NCBI GenBank assembly: GCA_051453625.1
Contig: JBOZIK010000001.1
Coordinates: 109,217,054 to 109,281,053, forward strand
DNA length: 64,000 nucleotides
Direction: 5' to 3'
Source of the DNA: Welwitschia mirabilis
Taxonomy: Eukaryota; Gnetophyta; Gnetopsida; Welwitschiales
Shown here one piece after another: positions 23,256-35,306 of the stretch; the first letter of the stretch is position 1, and each line of letters begins with the position of its first letter. The translations under genes were made by a program, and so were the position numbers. A model generated the notes under the pieces. That model was not told the origin of the DNA. It saw only the letters and a list, made by a program, of their open reading frames with translations, and made no database searches.

Positions 23256-24190
23256 AATAATGATTATTGCTTTCAAATATAAGATGAAATTTTGGATTAA
23301 ACTTCAACATCCTACTCATAAGAAGATGAGAAAAAGAGAGATAAAAACAATACAACTTAATCTTTTATAGATCAAAATGAGTATGACCACTCATTAGATG
23401 ATGATATTAAGGTATTAGATTATATATTTGTCATCCATTTACTATTGAAAAATCTAGATGAGGAATCCATTCATGAAGAATATGGAAATGTTTTAATCAA
23501 TGATGAAAATGATTCTCTTATTTCTCTTGATAATATTTTTGATGAATTCAATAACCTAGAGAATAAAAGCAATATTCAACAAGAGAAGGAATATATACTC
23601 ACAAATAATAATGAGAAAAGTGAAGAAATAATCGAATAAAATAATAATAAACATAAAAATGAAGAAATTGATTATAATGAAGGACTCACAGAGATTCATT
23701 CAAACTTCATGGAGAATAGACTTATTCATTCTACCCATACCTTTACATCTTTTCCACCTATGCCTTCATATAAAACTTCAAATCACATTCTTTCTTTCAC
23801 TTCCACTTCCAATTTTACATTACCTTCTAATCTTGATAATGATAACCGTTTTCCAACTATTCCATTTGAACCTTCATATATTTCTGAAATACATGTTTTT
23901 TTCCTTGACTTTCATGAAGCTTATAATTTTTAAGAGTCTACTTTTCCTATCTCTCAATCTCTTCCTTTCAAAAATCCATGGGATCCTGAATGAAACATTC
24001 TTTCTTTTTCTACTAAGTTTACTTTATTTTATGCTTTTAATGATTATCTTTTTTGAAAGCATAACTTCAAATATCTTAGAAATTTAAATTAGGATAGACC
24101 TTATCTTCTTAATGATAATCCATTATTAGAGTTAAATCTTAAGAATTTTATCAATCTTATTAAACATTCTCAAAAGCTTTAATAACTTAT
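23256..24190 (+). pseudogene. R4 acidic ORF of unknown function
   Basis: One frame stays in phase for about 310 codons with scattered TAA, TAG and TGA. Its first half is very acidic (DEESIHEEYGNVLINDENDS, SLDNIFDEFNNLENKSNIQQ). The second is Ser/Thr/Pro-rich (THTFTSFPPMPSYKTSNH) and then reads ISEIHVFFLDFHEAYNF, FKNPWDPE and FINLIKHSQK. Several stops look like CAA-to-TAA changes, so this was probably one long ORF. I do not recognise the protein. It stands where pol would start in an autonomous relative. Confidence 0.4.
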
Positions 24191-25194
24191 TGTTTCCATT
24201 TTTTGAGTAGTACCTTAAGTGAATTATGTAATAATACTTATGATTTATAAGGTTTTAATAAGAGATTATTTGTCAATAAAATTTATCACTTCTTTATCTC
24301 TTATTTGTATTCTAAAATTTGTGCTATTAAAGTTTTATCATTTTACTCTGTTTTATTCTAATTGATTTTACTTCAAAATGATTGCATACATTTTATGCTT
24401 TACCACTTAATATCTATTTGGTTTGATCCTTTTTTTTTAAAAAACATATAATACCTAATATTACCTTTTACATAACTAGTTAACCCTCTCAAATGGTTAG
24501 GTTCTTATCTCTTAGAAAAAGTACATCTTAAAATGGATCAATTAAAACCTATAACCTGAATCCTTGGGAAATTTAGAAGTTAATAGATAAAAGGTTAAAA
24601 ATAATTAAAATATCTATTGATTAAACCTTAAACATGATAGAAGCACTTGTCTTGGGTTTTCTTCTTATCATTATCTAAATTCATCCTTAGCCAATTCTTT
24701 TGGTAAATGTCATCTTATCACTTGAACATCTTTAACTTAACTAATGTTTTACTTTATGAAGTCATCATGACTAGCAAATATTTTACTTGGGCATTACAAG
24801 GTTGAATTCATCCAATCTTAAAAGATTTATAAGTCTGTGAAGTTTATTTTAAAGGAAGATTCATTGGTTTCTTTAATTCTCTTTCAACGATGTAAGTCTT
24901 TAATTATTTTGGTGTTCTTTCTTATTTCTTATCTCATTACATCATCCTTATCCTTATGAGTACTTGGTCATGTGAAATTACTCTTTTCACTAAAGGGGGA
25001 AAAAAATTAAAAAAACTAGAGAGAATAAAATAAATAAAAAGAAAGAAAATAAATAAATATCCATAACCTTTTGTATATAAACTAAAACCATGATCATCGT
25101 GATTTCCTACCGCAAGCGCACTAGGGAAAATTTTCCTAAGAGAAGCCTTTGACAATGTGATAAGGTAGTTGTGAAAACTCTAATGGAGGGTTAT
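24191..25194. other. R4 interior, nothing recognised
   Basis: AT-rich sequence with stops in all frames. I looked for RT (xDD), RNase H (DAS) and integrase motifs and saw none. It ends where the S1 LTR piece begins. Confidence 0.5.
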
Positions 25195-25432
25195 TGTAAC
25201 ACCCTAACTTTAATTACCCTAATTAACCATAATATTTTTTTTGTATTAATAACTAACATGGACAACGAAACCTAGGATCAAATCCTATTTAGGCTCTATT
25301 AACATATTATAAGATTTAAAATAATTAGAAAACACAATTATTACTTAATCATAGAACCTCTTGGTTTGCATACAATAATGATGTCAAATTTATGTTCTCT
25401 ATTTATTTCTAACATTGTTTTCGCCACACAAA
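25195..25432 (-). repeat. S1: R1-family LTR end inserted in R4, minus orientation
   Basis: The plus-strand reading TGTAACACCCTAACTTTAAT and onward is the reverse complement of 8010-8248. It is therefore the 3' end of an R1-type LTR lying on the minus strand. It runs into the 100-N gap; after the gap the sequence no longer matches, so the rest of the insertion is probably missing from the assembly. Confidence 0.7.
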
Positions 25433-25532
25433 NNNNNNNNNNNNNNNNNNNNNNNNNNNNNNNNNNNNNNNNNNNNNNNNNNNNNNNNNNNNNNNNNNNN
25501 NNNNNNNNNNNNNNNNNNNNNNNNNNNNNNNN
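25433..25532. other. Assembly gap (100 N) in S1
   Basis: Fixed-size gap. R1-type LTRs are about 4.2 kb, so several kilobases may be hidden here. Confidence 0.95.
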
Positions 25533-26560
25533 CTTTCATCTTGATTAATGTATTCCTTTTATTTTATGCTAATGTTGTTTTTTTCATTTCTTTACTTTTA
25601 ATTTTTCATACATCCACTTCCAAAATCTTGAATTCTTATTGAGTTTGGATGAATTTGAGAAGTTCGTCTAAGCATTACTTCCTTCCACTTAGTGCATTAT
25701 TATGGTCTCATGAGTTTCTTTCACCATGATCATGTTTTTTAGGATAATTCTTCATTATTTTTACCTTCTTCCTGATTTTTTTGCTACTTTTCTACTGCTT
25801 CATTACTTTTCTACTTTTTTTTGGTTTTTCCTATCTTTCCAAACATCTCATTTTATCAGTTTTATCCCACATCTATCATCTCCATAATAGATAAGATGAT
25901 AATCCTCCTTTCAGTTTTGTTATAATTTGGAATGTCTTGCTTCACCTCTGGGGGGTGTAGAATACCTCTTTGAGGTTCTTCTAATACATTAAGCAAAAAT
26001 TTTAAATTTAAAAGGATGATTTTTAAGCTTTCATAATACATATTTATGATGATGTATTTGGATATGATTTCATATTACTTGACTAAATCTCATAAACTTT
26101 ATCAAGCAGAAGCACAGAAGCACACTCATAAAGTTTTCCTATAGCTATGTTTCAGGTTATCTAAAGGAAAAGAATGCTATGTTTACTCTTGTACTTTGCC
26201 CTTGGTAGAATACATTAATGAACTTAGATGAATCATTCTTTGAATTATCACTACTTAAGTTTTATACCTTAGTTTCATTATTATTATTTTAAATTATGCA
26301 TACACATTATCATTTTCTTAACTATCATTGTTACATTTTATGATTTATTTATGTGTATGACATTCATTTATTATATTGTAATGTGTTTAAGTAGGAGGCA
26401 TATGAATATGTTAGTATTTATATTAGTTAATTAGTTTTTAATATCTATTTATGCATGGTAAAAATTAAACTCAAAATTACAATTTTCTAGTCACTATGTA
26501 TCTTAGTCAAATTGACTTGCAATATAGTTGATTTCTTACTTTATTAGGGACTAATAAGAC
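25533..26560. other. R4 3' interior, non-coding
   Basis: No frame was recognised. The final 100 bases (ATCTTAGTCAAATTGACTTG and onward) match, in reverse complement, the sequence next to the R7 3' LTR at about 58139-58240. This confirms that R4 and R7 share a 3' untranslated region and lineage. Confidence 0.55.
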
Positions 26561-26572
26561 TAAGTAGGGGGA
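26561..26572 (+). promoter_or_regulatory. R4 polypurine tract
   Basis: TAAGTAGGGGGA lies two bases before the 3' LTR. The R7 counterpart is GCTAAGTGGAG. Confidence 0.65.
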
Positions 26573-26574
26573 TA

Positions 26575-27906
26575 TGTTATGATGCTAATTTATAGGATTT
26601 TGATGGTATATTTTGAGTAATTTTATAGGACATTTATAGAGGTTTATATGTAATTCTAATGATTATAGAGAATCAATGAAATAATCATGAAAACACATAA
26701 TTCTTGGCATACTTGAAGGCATTTCAGGCATATTCTAGTGCTTAGTGTTTTAGAGGAAGATTAATGATGAAGGAGGTTGATTACCTTTAGTTGGAGAAGC
26801 TTTTGATGGTGTTGTCTTCATTATCATCACCATGACAGTTAGGACAATAACACTGTGATGGCTTATTTTGATAGTGATGTAGACTAGAGTTATAAGCCAA
26901 CGAGCTTCATTTTCTAAAGGAGGTATCATCCCCATTATCGTTCCCATGACATGAGGGATAACAACACATTTAAAGCTAACTATGAGGCTAATTGTGGATC
27001 CAAAAACTAATGAATTATCTATTATTAAGGGACATCATACCCAGTGTCATCCCTACAATAGTCAAGATGATAACTATTTTGTATAAATGGAATTGAATTA
27101 TCTTGTAACGAGGTCATGTACCTCATCTAAGCTACTAGGGTTTCTTTTCCAACTTTTAGGATTATAGTTCTAGAACTTTTCATGCAAAACTATAAATACC
27201 TCCCTTTTCCTAACTCTTAATTCATCATTTTGTATTCAATGTTCTTATGATGAAAGATTGAAGGACAAGAGATCCATGTAACTATAAAGATAATTTTACC
27301 TTAGTGTTGAGCTGAGTATTCTTCATTAAGGTGCTGTTACTTTATTATAAGTGGATGTATAAGTTTCATGATCAATTCAATTACTCTTTTTACTACAATT
27401 GTGTTAATGTTCCTTATGGTTTAAGTTGATTATAGTTTAGTGATAGTTCTATAGTTTATTTAGATCATAAGGGTAATCTTTATTAAGGTTGACTTTGTTA
27501 GTCTAGATATTGCATTGTATTTTATTTATTCCATTTCATATCTACATATCCTATTTGGCATATCTTGTAGTTTATATTGGTTATAAAGAAGTGATAAACT
27601 CTTCCTAATTGATCTAACAGGAGAAATGAAATCTAAATAGAACTCATCTCACTTGCATTACATCCATTTCATTTCATATTTATTCATCTTGCATTATATT
27701 TTAATTGTTTTTTACTTTCAACTACTAAAAGAGAAAAGACTAAAAATACTTTATGAAATCAATTCTCTAATTTATATCCTAGTTCCTTCAATGGATTATG
27801 ACATTTAAGTTAACTTCCATCTATACTAGTGTGTATGTTCTGCAAGTATTGTGATTTACAGGTTTTGCCTAAGGACTTACAAATTGCATAAATTCACACT
27901 GCAACA
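26575..27906 (+). repeat. R4 3' LTR
   Basis: 1332 bases from TGTTATGATGC to TGCAACA, with TATA box at 27191 and GTCATC/CATGAC modules near 26815-26960 and 27030-27070. Followed by the right copy of the target duplication (ATTCG, 27907-27911). Confidence 0.85.
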
Positions 27907-27919
27907 ATTCGAATAGCCA

Positions 27920-29577
27920 TGTAACATCCTAATTTTTAATAAAAACTATGAATGTTACTTAATTTGATGTTTGCAATTTATCTCATCATTGAAGATGCAT
28001 AATATTAAAATTTTATAATTTTTTAAATCATATCTTAATCTAGTACTAAAATTTAATTATAAGAAGGAAATTATGTCATGATAATAACATGATGAAGAAC
28101 AAGTCATATCATAAATAGCTTTAGAGAATAATACGATAGTTATAATGTTTACAAAACATTCATAGAAAATTTACAATAGTTGTACTCTTTTATATGTTAC
28201 AATTACTAGTATGTAAGCATAAAATACCTAGTAAAAATATCCTAAGCCATTAGCATAAAGCACTTCTTCCTCAATGATTAAAATCAATGCTAGTATCTCA
28301 ACCTATACATATAATATGATATGAGAATTATGAAATTATTAAAATCCCCAATATGGTCTATGACAAAGTATGAAATGATAAGGGCTCTCAAATGAAGAAG
28401 GAATATCAAGAATAAATTAGAAATGACTCAGGATTAATTTTGAATTTATCTTCTTTTACTATTAGTTCATAATAGATTTCGACGATCTAATTGCATATAA
28501 TCTAGGAGTAATAAATTGTAAATTGGTTACATTTATGATTATTCATCCTGGATATTCGATCCCATAGCCTTGGGACTTTCTTAGAGAGCATCTCTTTTTG
28601 AAGGCTAAATAATTGATTATCATGGCTAATTTTAGTTTCTTATTTAAAAATCATCAGCTAAGATTGATAACTAACAAATTGAAAGCCAAAACAAAACTTA
28701 CCACAAGACTTAAACAAGATGGATGAAAGTTGTGATGGAAGGTTTCTAAAAAAGTACTAACATAAGGTGTATGTAATAGAAACCAAATAAACATGCTTCC
28801 AAGAATAAAAAAGAACTAGCTTACAAGCATTAAATAGAGATTGAAACCATTCAAAAGTAAAGGTGATTCAAGATGCAAAAGATAAGGATTATCCAAGAAA
28901 ATAAACAAAAACAAAGACCATGAAAGAAGGTAATAAAAACAAAGATTTGAATACTTTAAAGGTTCCAAGCTCTAGGGTTTCAAGGCTTTATTCAAGCTTT
29001 AATATTAAGATGACAAGATTGAATAGTCTAAATTTTTTCAAAATAAAAAATTAAGGAGAGAAGATTCCTATTTATAGTAGAAAGTGTACGATGATGAAAA
29101 GACACCATAAGGGAGTGGTATAGGTGGAGGAAGTGCAAGTGGTGGAAGTGGTAGAAGTGGTGAAAGAGGTATGATGGAAGTGGTGGAGGTGATAAAGTGG
29201 TAGAAGTGGTATGATGGAAGTGGTGGAAGTGATGGAAATCCTAGAACCCTTGCCAAGTCACTAGGCATTTCAATATCATAATAATAATGATGATGATGAT
29301 GCTCCACATATAAATTAAAATAATTTTTATAACTAGTAATTTTTAGAACTCCATAAAAAGTATTTCTCATAAATAACATGATTTAGCCATGTAAATTAGA
29401 TCATTAAAATTTTCAATAAGGCAATATTAAAAAATGCAAAGAATTATTACATAAAGTTTTATCAATAAAAATTGCACCACTGGAAAAATTAAAATAAATA
29501 CATATAATAATTAAACTAGCTTATGACATTAAGAATTATATAAAAATTTCTTGAACCTTGAAGATGTGGACATGACA
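27920..29577 (-). repeat. R5 3' LTR
   Basis: Plus-strand edges TGTAACATCC and ACATGACA. The minus strand has TATAAATAG near 29068-29080. A GAAGTGGTG-like minisatellite lies at 29110-29240 and a short AAT/GAT trinucleotide run at 29278-29302. Confidence 0.85.
29110..29240 (+). repeat. Purine-rich minisatellite in the R5 3' LTR
   Basis: Degenerate head-to-tail copies of a nine-base GAAGTGGTG-like unit, interrupted by ATGATG. Equivalent tracts lie at 33765-33905 (partner LTR) and, inverted, at 30000-30125 (S2). A frame of about 100 codons across the minus strand here is a by-product of the repeat. Confidence 0.75.
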
Positions 29578-29869
29578 TTACTTCATCCCTTATGAAGTTT
29601 TGTCCTCAAAAATTAAGCTATGATACATTTCTTCCAAATTCCCAAGAATCTTTTACTTCTCTCTCTCAACCCCAATCTTGTTGTTTATAGTGTTGACTTT
29701 ATCTCCCATCAAAACCATAGAAATTCTTTGTGAAAACAACTATGTTCTCTTCACTTATCCTTTCATGAGAGGGATGCTAGTTCACAATGTTTTCCATAAT
29801 TAAGTAAGCTTTACGACCTTACAAATAAGGAATATTAAAACTTATTTTATTATTTTTAGTAAACTTCTT

Positions 29870-31604
29870 GAATTATAATTGTTATCATGTTTATAGAATA
29901 TTTTATTATTGTTGGCAATGTCTTGTTTATTGTTTATTATTTTTTGATAAGAAAAATTATTATTTATTATACCAAGTGACTTAGCAAGGTAATAGAATTC
30001 CCATCACCTTTACCACTTTAACCACACCACTTTTACCACTTCATGACTTTTACCATACCACTTCCAATACTTACACCACATTACTTTCATCATTTACACC
30101 ATCTTTACCACTTCCACCACTCTCTTAATTGGTGCTCCTTTACATCCTAAACTATCTACTATAAATAGGATCTTTCTTTTCTCATATTTCACATCTTCAA
30201 AAAGTTATTACTATTGAATCTTATGATCTTAATCTTTGATCATAGAAAATCCTTAGAGCCTTGCAATCTTTATGATATCTTGAGCTTCAACCAGAATTTA
30301 GTATGGTTTTATGATCCTTATTCCATTCTTATATGGTTTACAGTCTTTCATTTACTTTCTTATATGGTTTTATGGTATATCATTTTATTTCTTTTATGGT
30401 TTATGGACTGATATCTATTTCTTGTATGTTTCAATTAATTCTTATATATTTTACATGATTCATGTAAGTATGTTCTTACACACATAATATCTTGACTATG
30501 ATTTCAATTTTATGCTTTAAACTTTATTAAGTGATCAAATTATGTAGCTTTAAGGGCTACACCACTTGAAGGGCTTCCATTGCCATGGGAGTGAGCTATC
30601 AAAGTGATTATGGTAATGTTTGTAACTTGTCTAGTTATGCATGACATGATGTCATTGTGGATTTAGAGGTTTTATCCCATTTGAAGGATTATTATTGGTT
30701 ATAGGAATTAACCTCTAGATAAGTGGGTATTTTTGACATCTTTCTAATAGAGCATACTATTCTGTATGTTCCTGGATTACCAATACTTGGATATGTATAT
30801 CTAAATTATTGTATCTTGAATGAGGCTTTAGTTACATATGATTTTATTGAGGATTCATCATAAGCTTGGAAAACCCCTTTATCTAAAACCTTACCATGGT
30901 CTATACTAGGAACTATGAAGGTTGTAATTCTTATGCCATGCTTGAATGTGTAGGACCTAGCATAAGGAGGTTCTTAGATAAGTCAACTATGACAGTTTAG
31001 ATGAAATGATATTTTCACATTTGTTGCTTAGATTCATGCATGTATTTGAAGGACTTTAAGATCCTAATATTTTGTATCAATTTGTGAGCAAGGATTTGTA
31101 TTTAAAATACTTTAATATTTTGCATTGATCTTGTAACTAAAGATTTTAAATGATTAATTATTTATAACACAAGAATTATCTTATAATGTTTTTCTCCTCC
31201 TTAGAAATTAGCCATAGATGGTTTATTTTAACAAATTCTAATTATTTATTACTATAAATGTATATTAGACCACTAAATAATTTAAGGTCTATGTTCCAAT
31301 AGTGAGAATGAATTTCATATATTTATACATTTAGGAAGAATATAGATATATTATTCATTAATTGGGTACTTGAATTAATATACATAATATGAATAATTAA
31401 TATAAGTCTCACCGTATGTTTGTATAATTTATGAGTTAAACAAATACTTTTAATAAAATAACTTTATTATGATTTGATATCATGACCTCTCTTATTACTT
31501 CCTCAACATTTTACTTTCTACCACTCATGTTAAGTGGATGATATGAGAAATAGCTTATAACTTGTTCTCATGAGGTCTAACGATAGAATATGAGAATTGT
31601 TACA
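29870..31604 (+). repeat. S2: related LTR, inverted inside R5
   Basis: From about 29950 to 30330 the plus strand matches the minus strand of the R5 LTRs: CCAAGTGACTTAGCAAGG, the CCACTT-type tract, CTACTATAAATAGGATC (TATA box) and onward. Downstream similarity fades, so it is a sister family. A likely end is TTGTTACA at 31604. The left boundary is uncertain. No primer site follows, so it is probably a solo LTR. Confidence 0.5.
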
Positions 31605-32525
31605 TCTGCATCAACCTTGTAAGTCTTTTTTCTACACATCAAATGCATGTTTTTAATCATTCTCCTACATAGCATTTCTTGAAAATAAAGTGCATTATTC
31701 CTATGTAATTTTCTTTTACAATGTGATGCTTGGCTAATGTAATGATAAGGTAGTTACGAAATAAGTTATGGATTCAATTCCCACATGTTCCACTTTTGAG
31801 ATATTGATGTTTTATTCTTAGTTAAGGGTAGTATGAAAAAAATATACTGGTCCTCTTCTCATCTCCCAATGCACTTTCATAACTGAATAAATTTAGTCAC
31901 TTTCTAATTTTCCATTGCTCTTTAATTGCAATACCTAATTTTTTAGAATGGTCTTCAATTTTGACCACTTTTTTGTAATCATTTATGTAACTAATATCTC
32001 TGAAAAAATCCAAATCAAATATTGTGTTTAAAACACATCACATACATATAATTTTAAGGAGAGTGGTTATGAACTTGTGAACTTATCCTTTTTCACAATT
32101 ACTAATCTAAAGGCATTTATGTTTATCAAATATAAATCATTAACAATTATGTTATATCCATTTAAGTTTATCTATGCTATTTGCCATGAATTTAATTTTA
32201 TATATACCCTTTAATATTTTATGTTCTTGAATACATTTTACAAAAGCAATCATAAAGCATTTTTAAAGTCTAGTATGTGCAAAATAAAATCCAAAGGCAC
32301 TTACAAGTAAGAGATCTAATCCTAGCACAAATCACTCTAAATGAACATGGATTACATTGCATATAACTACTTCTCTCCCATCTACTAATCTTCCATTCCC
32401 TTTAGTGATTAAGTTAGCCTATAGCTTAATAGAAATTAATCCTAATAAAATCACAATACTAGGCTTTAATATTAAAATACGTAATTCCTTCACAATAACT
32501 AAACCTAGTGAAATTACAACCTAGT
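31605..32525. other. R5 5' interior, no gene recognised
   Basis: AT-rich leader between S2 and the primer site. On the minus strand there is only short coding-like text and I could not match it to a domain. Confidence 0.5.
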
Positions 32526-32537
32526 GCTCTGATACTA
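32526..32537 (-). promoter_or_regulatory. R5 primer-binding site, initiator tRNA-Met
   Basis: Minus-strand TAGTATCAGAGC differs from TGGTATCAGAGC by one transition and lies three bases inside the LTR. Confidence 0.85.
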
Positions 32538-32540
32538 AAT

Positions 32541-34222
32541 TGTATCATCCTAGTTTTCAACCAAAACCATGAATGTTACTTAATGAAAAGTTTGCAATGT
32601 ATCTCATCATCAAAGATACATGAGATTAAATTTTTATAATGTTTTAAACCATATCTCAATTTAATACTAAATTTGATTATAAGAAGAAAATTAAGTTATA
32701 ATAATAACATGATGAAGAAAATTTGAATCATAAATAGCTCCAAAGAATAATAGGAGAGTTATAATATTTACAAAACATTCATAAAAGTTTAAAATAGTAA
32801 TACTCTTTCACATTTTACAACTGCTAGTACATAAACATAAAATAAGTAGCAAAAGTATCCCAAGCCATTAGCATCAAGTACATCTTCCTTGATGATCAAA
32901 ATCCATGCTAGTATCTAAACCTATACATATAATATAATATGAGAACTGTGAAATCATCACAATTCTTAATATGGTCTATAGCAAGGTATGAAATGGTAAG
33001 GATTCTCGAGTGAAGAAGGAATATCAAGAATAAACTAGAAATAACTAAGGATCTATTTTGTATTTATCTTCTTCTACTATTACTTCATAGTAGATTCTAG
33101 TAACCCAGTTGCACACAATCTAGGAGGAACAAATGGTAAATTGATCACATTTTCCCTTATTCATCTTAGGAGTTTAGTCCCATGGCCTCAAGACTTCCTT
33201 TAGAGAGAACCTATACTTGAAGTTTAAATAACTAGCTACCCTGATTAGTTTTAGTTTATTATTTAAGAATCATCAGCCAAGATCAATAGCAAATAAAACA
33301 AAATACATAATAAAACTTATCACAATATTTAAACAAGATGGGTGAAAGTTGCAATGGAATGTTCCTAAGGAAGCACTAAGATGAGGTGTATGTAATAGAA
33401 ACCAAACAACCAAGCTTCCAAAGATAAATAAGAACTAGCTTATAAGAATTAAATAAAGAATGAAATCATTCAAAAGTAAAGGCCATTCAAAATGCAAAAG
33501 ATAAGGATCATGCAAGAAAATAAATGAAAATAAAGAACCATGCAAGAAAATAAATCAAATAATATGATCCATACCCAGTAAGAATAAATATTAAAAGATT
33601 TTGAAGATTCCAAGATCCAAGGTTTTAAGGCTTTATCCAAGCTCCAAGATTAAGATGGAAAGATTCAATAGTCTCAACTTGATCGAGATGGAAATATGAG
33701 GAGAGAAAGATCCTATTTATAATAGAAAGTATAGGATGATGAAAAGACATCATAAGGGAATGGTAGAGGTGGAGAAAATGGAAGTGGTAAAGGTGGTAGA
33801 AGTGATGGAAATAATATGATGGAAGTGATGGAGGTGGAAAAAGTAGTGGAACTAGTATGATGAAAATGGTTGAAGATGTGGAAGTGGTGGAAGTGATGGA
33901 AATTCTGTAACCCTTGTCAGGCCACTGGGTGTTTTAATATCATAATAATAATAATAATGCTACACATGTAAATTAAAATAATTTTCATAACCAGTAATTT
34001 CTAGAATCATATAGATTTTCCATAAATAAAATAATCTAGCCTTAAAAATTAAATCACTAAAATTTTTAATAAGTTAATATTAAAAAATGGAAAGAATTAT
34101 TACATAATGTTTTCTCAATAAATAATGCACCATTGGAAACTTAAAATAAATACATATAGTAATTAAAGTAGCTTATAATATTAATAATTATATAAAAATT
34201 TCTTGAAGATCTAGACATGATA
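32541..34222 (-). repeat. R5 5' LTR
   Basis: Plus-strand edges TGTATCATCC and ACATGATA (CA changed to TA). TATA box TTATAAATAG on the minus strand at 33713-33722; minisatellite at 33765-33905. Abuts the right AGCCA. Confidence 0.85.
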
Positions 34223-34227
34223 AGCCA

Positions 34228-35306
34228 TTACCTTATTACATATGTACTCCACCCAGGCAAAGCAAGTTCTATGGGTTTCTTCCTCATACATGGTATCAAA
34301 TATTACTTAAGGAATATGAGTCTTCTAATTCAATAAAAAGAGATAAGAGTATGTAAATAAGCTTATTAAGGATATGGAATCTAGGATAAGATACACATAG
34401 ATCCTTATATCTTATTCAATAACTCTATAAGAACTTCAGAATGCTTCCACTTCTTAAGACGTGTCATTAGATTCTTACTAGCTAATAATCAAAGAGAATT
34501 CACATTGACATGACCATGAGAAGGAAATTTAAACATTTAATTAATGTTCTAAATGCACATTAGTATCTACATATGAATTAATTTAGAAGTTCTTTGAATA
34601 TATAAAATGGAAAACTAACTCTCCCTTTGAATAGGGTCTCAATTGTGAATGATATCTTCTATTTGATGAGAGAATACTTTGAAAATTGAGAAGTAAATCA
34701 ACTCATACAGGTCTTACCTCTCAATATTTTGGTTGAGCCCTGTATCATCTAATGTTTCCATATTTTTGTTGGTCCTTCCTGCTAAGGTGATAAGCTCTCA
34801 TCCAATGGTATAGATGTATTATGGTTAAGATGATTCCTATTGACATAGAAGAATAGTAGGAGTCCATCATTTCCAAACTCTAGAAACATAATAAAGAAAT
34901 AAATCCTACTAGAAAAGGAAAGAAAGAAATTCACTCATTTATAGTAGTAGATGAAGGTCTTAATAGTGTCTTTTTTATAGCACCAAAAAAAATACCTTAC
35001 TTAAGAAGTGCACTTATTGGATTAGCTAGCCATAATGACAATAAGATAAGGTTATGTACTTTGAAAATTAAAACTCCAAGTTAAATTTCCAAGTATGTAT
35101 TATAATATGGACTTCTTGCCTTTTTATAAGTATCAAGAAAGGGTTTTCATATTATTCAACAGACCACTCTCCTTAAAATAGTGTTATGTTATTTTTTTTC
35201 CATTTGACTATGGTTAATCCTATTAAAACCTAACCCCACTCTTATCCAACCTTTTACTAGTCTCTTCCCTCCCCTTCTTTGTTGCAAATGTTTAGGTGTG
35301 GATAAG
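34228..35306. other. Unassigned AT-rich sequence
   Basis: Resumes the pre-R4/R5 target sequence. TGGTATCAAATATT at about 34301 resembles a tRNA-Met primer site after CATACA, so a decayed LTR end may lie here, but no partner was found. Confidence 0.3.

Larger units (their letters stand above)
20877..27906 (+). mobile_element. R4: Athila/Tat-type LTR retrotransposon without recognisable pol
   Basis: Two direct LTRs (20877-22160 and 26575-27906) share start (TGTT..GATG), TATA box and end (AATTCACA-TGCA-CA). The five bases before it are ATTAG and the five after are ATTCG, a target duplication with one change. A tRNA-Asp primer site follows the left LTR and a purine tract precedes the right one. 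The 4.4-kb interior has a gag-like frame and an acidic frame, but I could not read RT, RNase H or integrase. Part is hidden by a gap and by an inserted LTR piece. Confidence 0.82.
27920..34222 (-). mobile_element. R5: LTR retrotransposon without recognisable genes
   Basis: Direct LTRs at 27920-29577 and 32541-34222 are bounded by a perfect 5-bp target duplication, AGCCA at 27915-27919 and 34223-34227. A primer site for initiator tRNA-Met next to the inner edge of the right LTR shows the element lies on the minus strand. The interior (about 3 kb) has no gag or pol frame I can read, and more than half is an inverted related LTR (S2). It is either a non-autonomous element or one whose genes were lost. 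Confidence 0.85.

Noticed and set aside
29068-29379. 103-codon minus-strand ORF with Pro/Ser/Leu repeats
   Set aside because: It spans the LTR minisatellite; no homology to a protein family.
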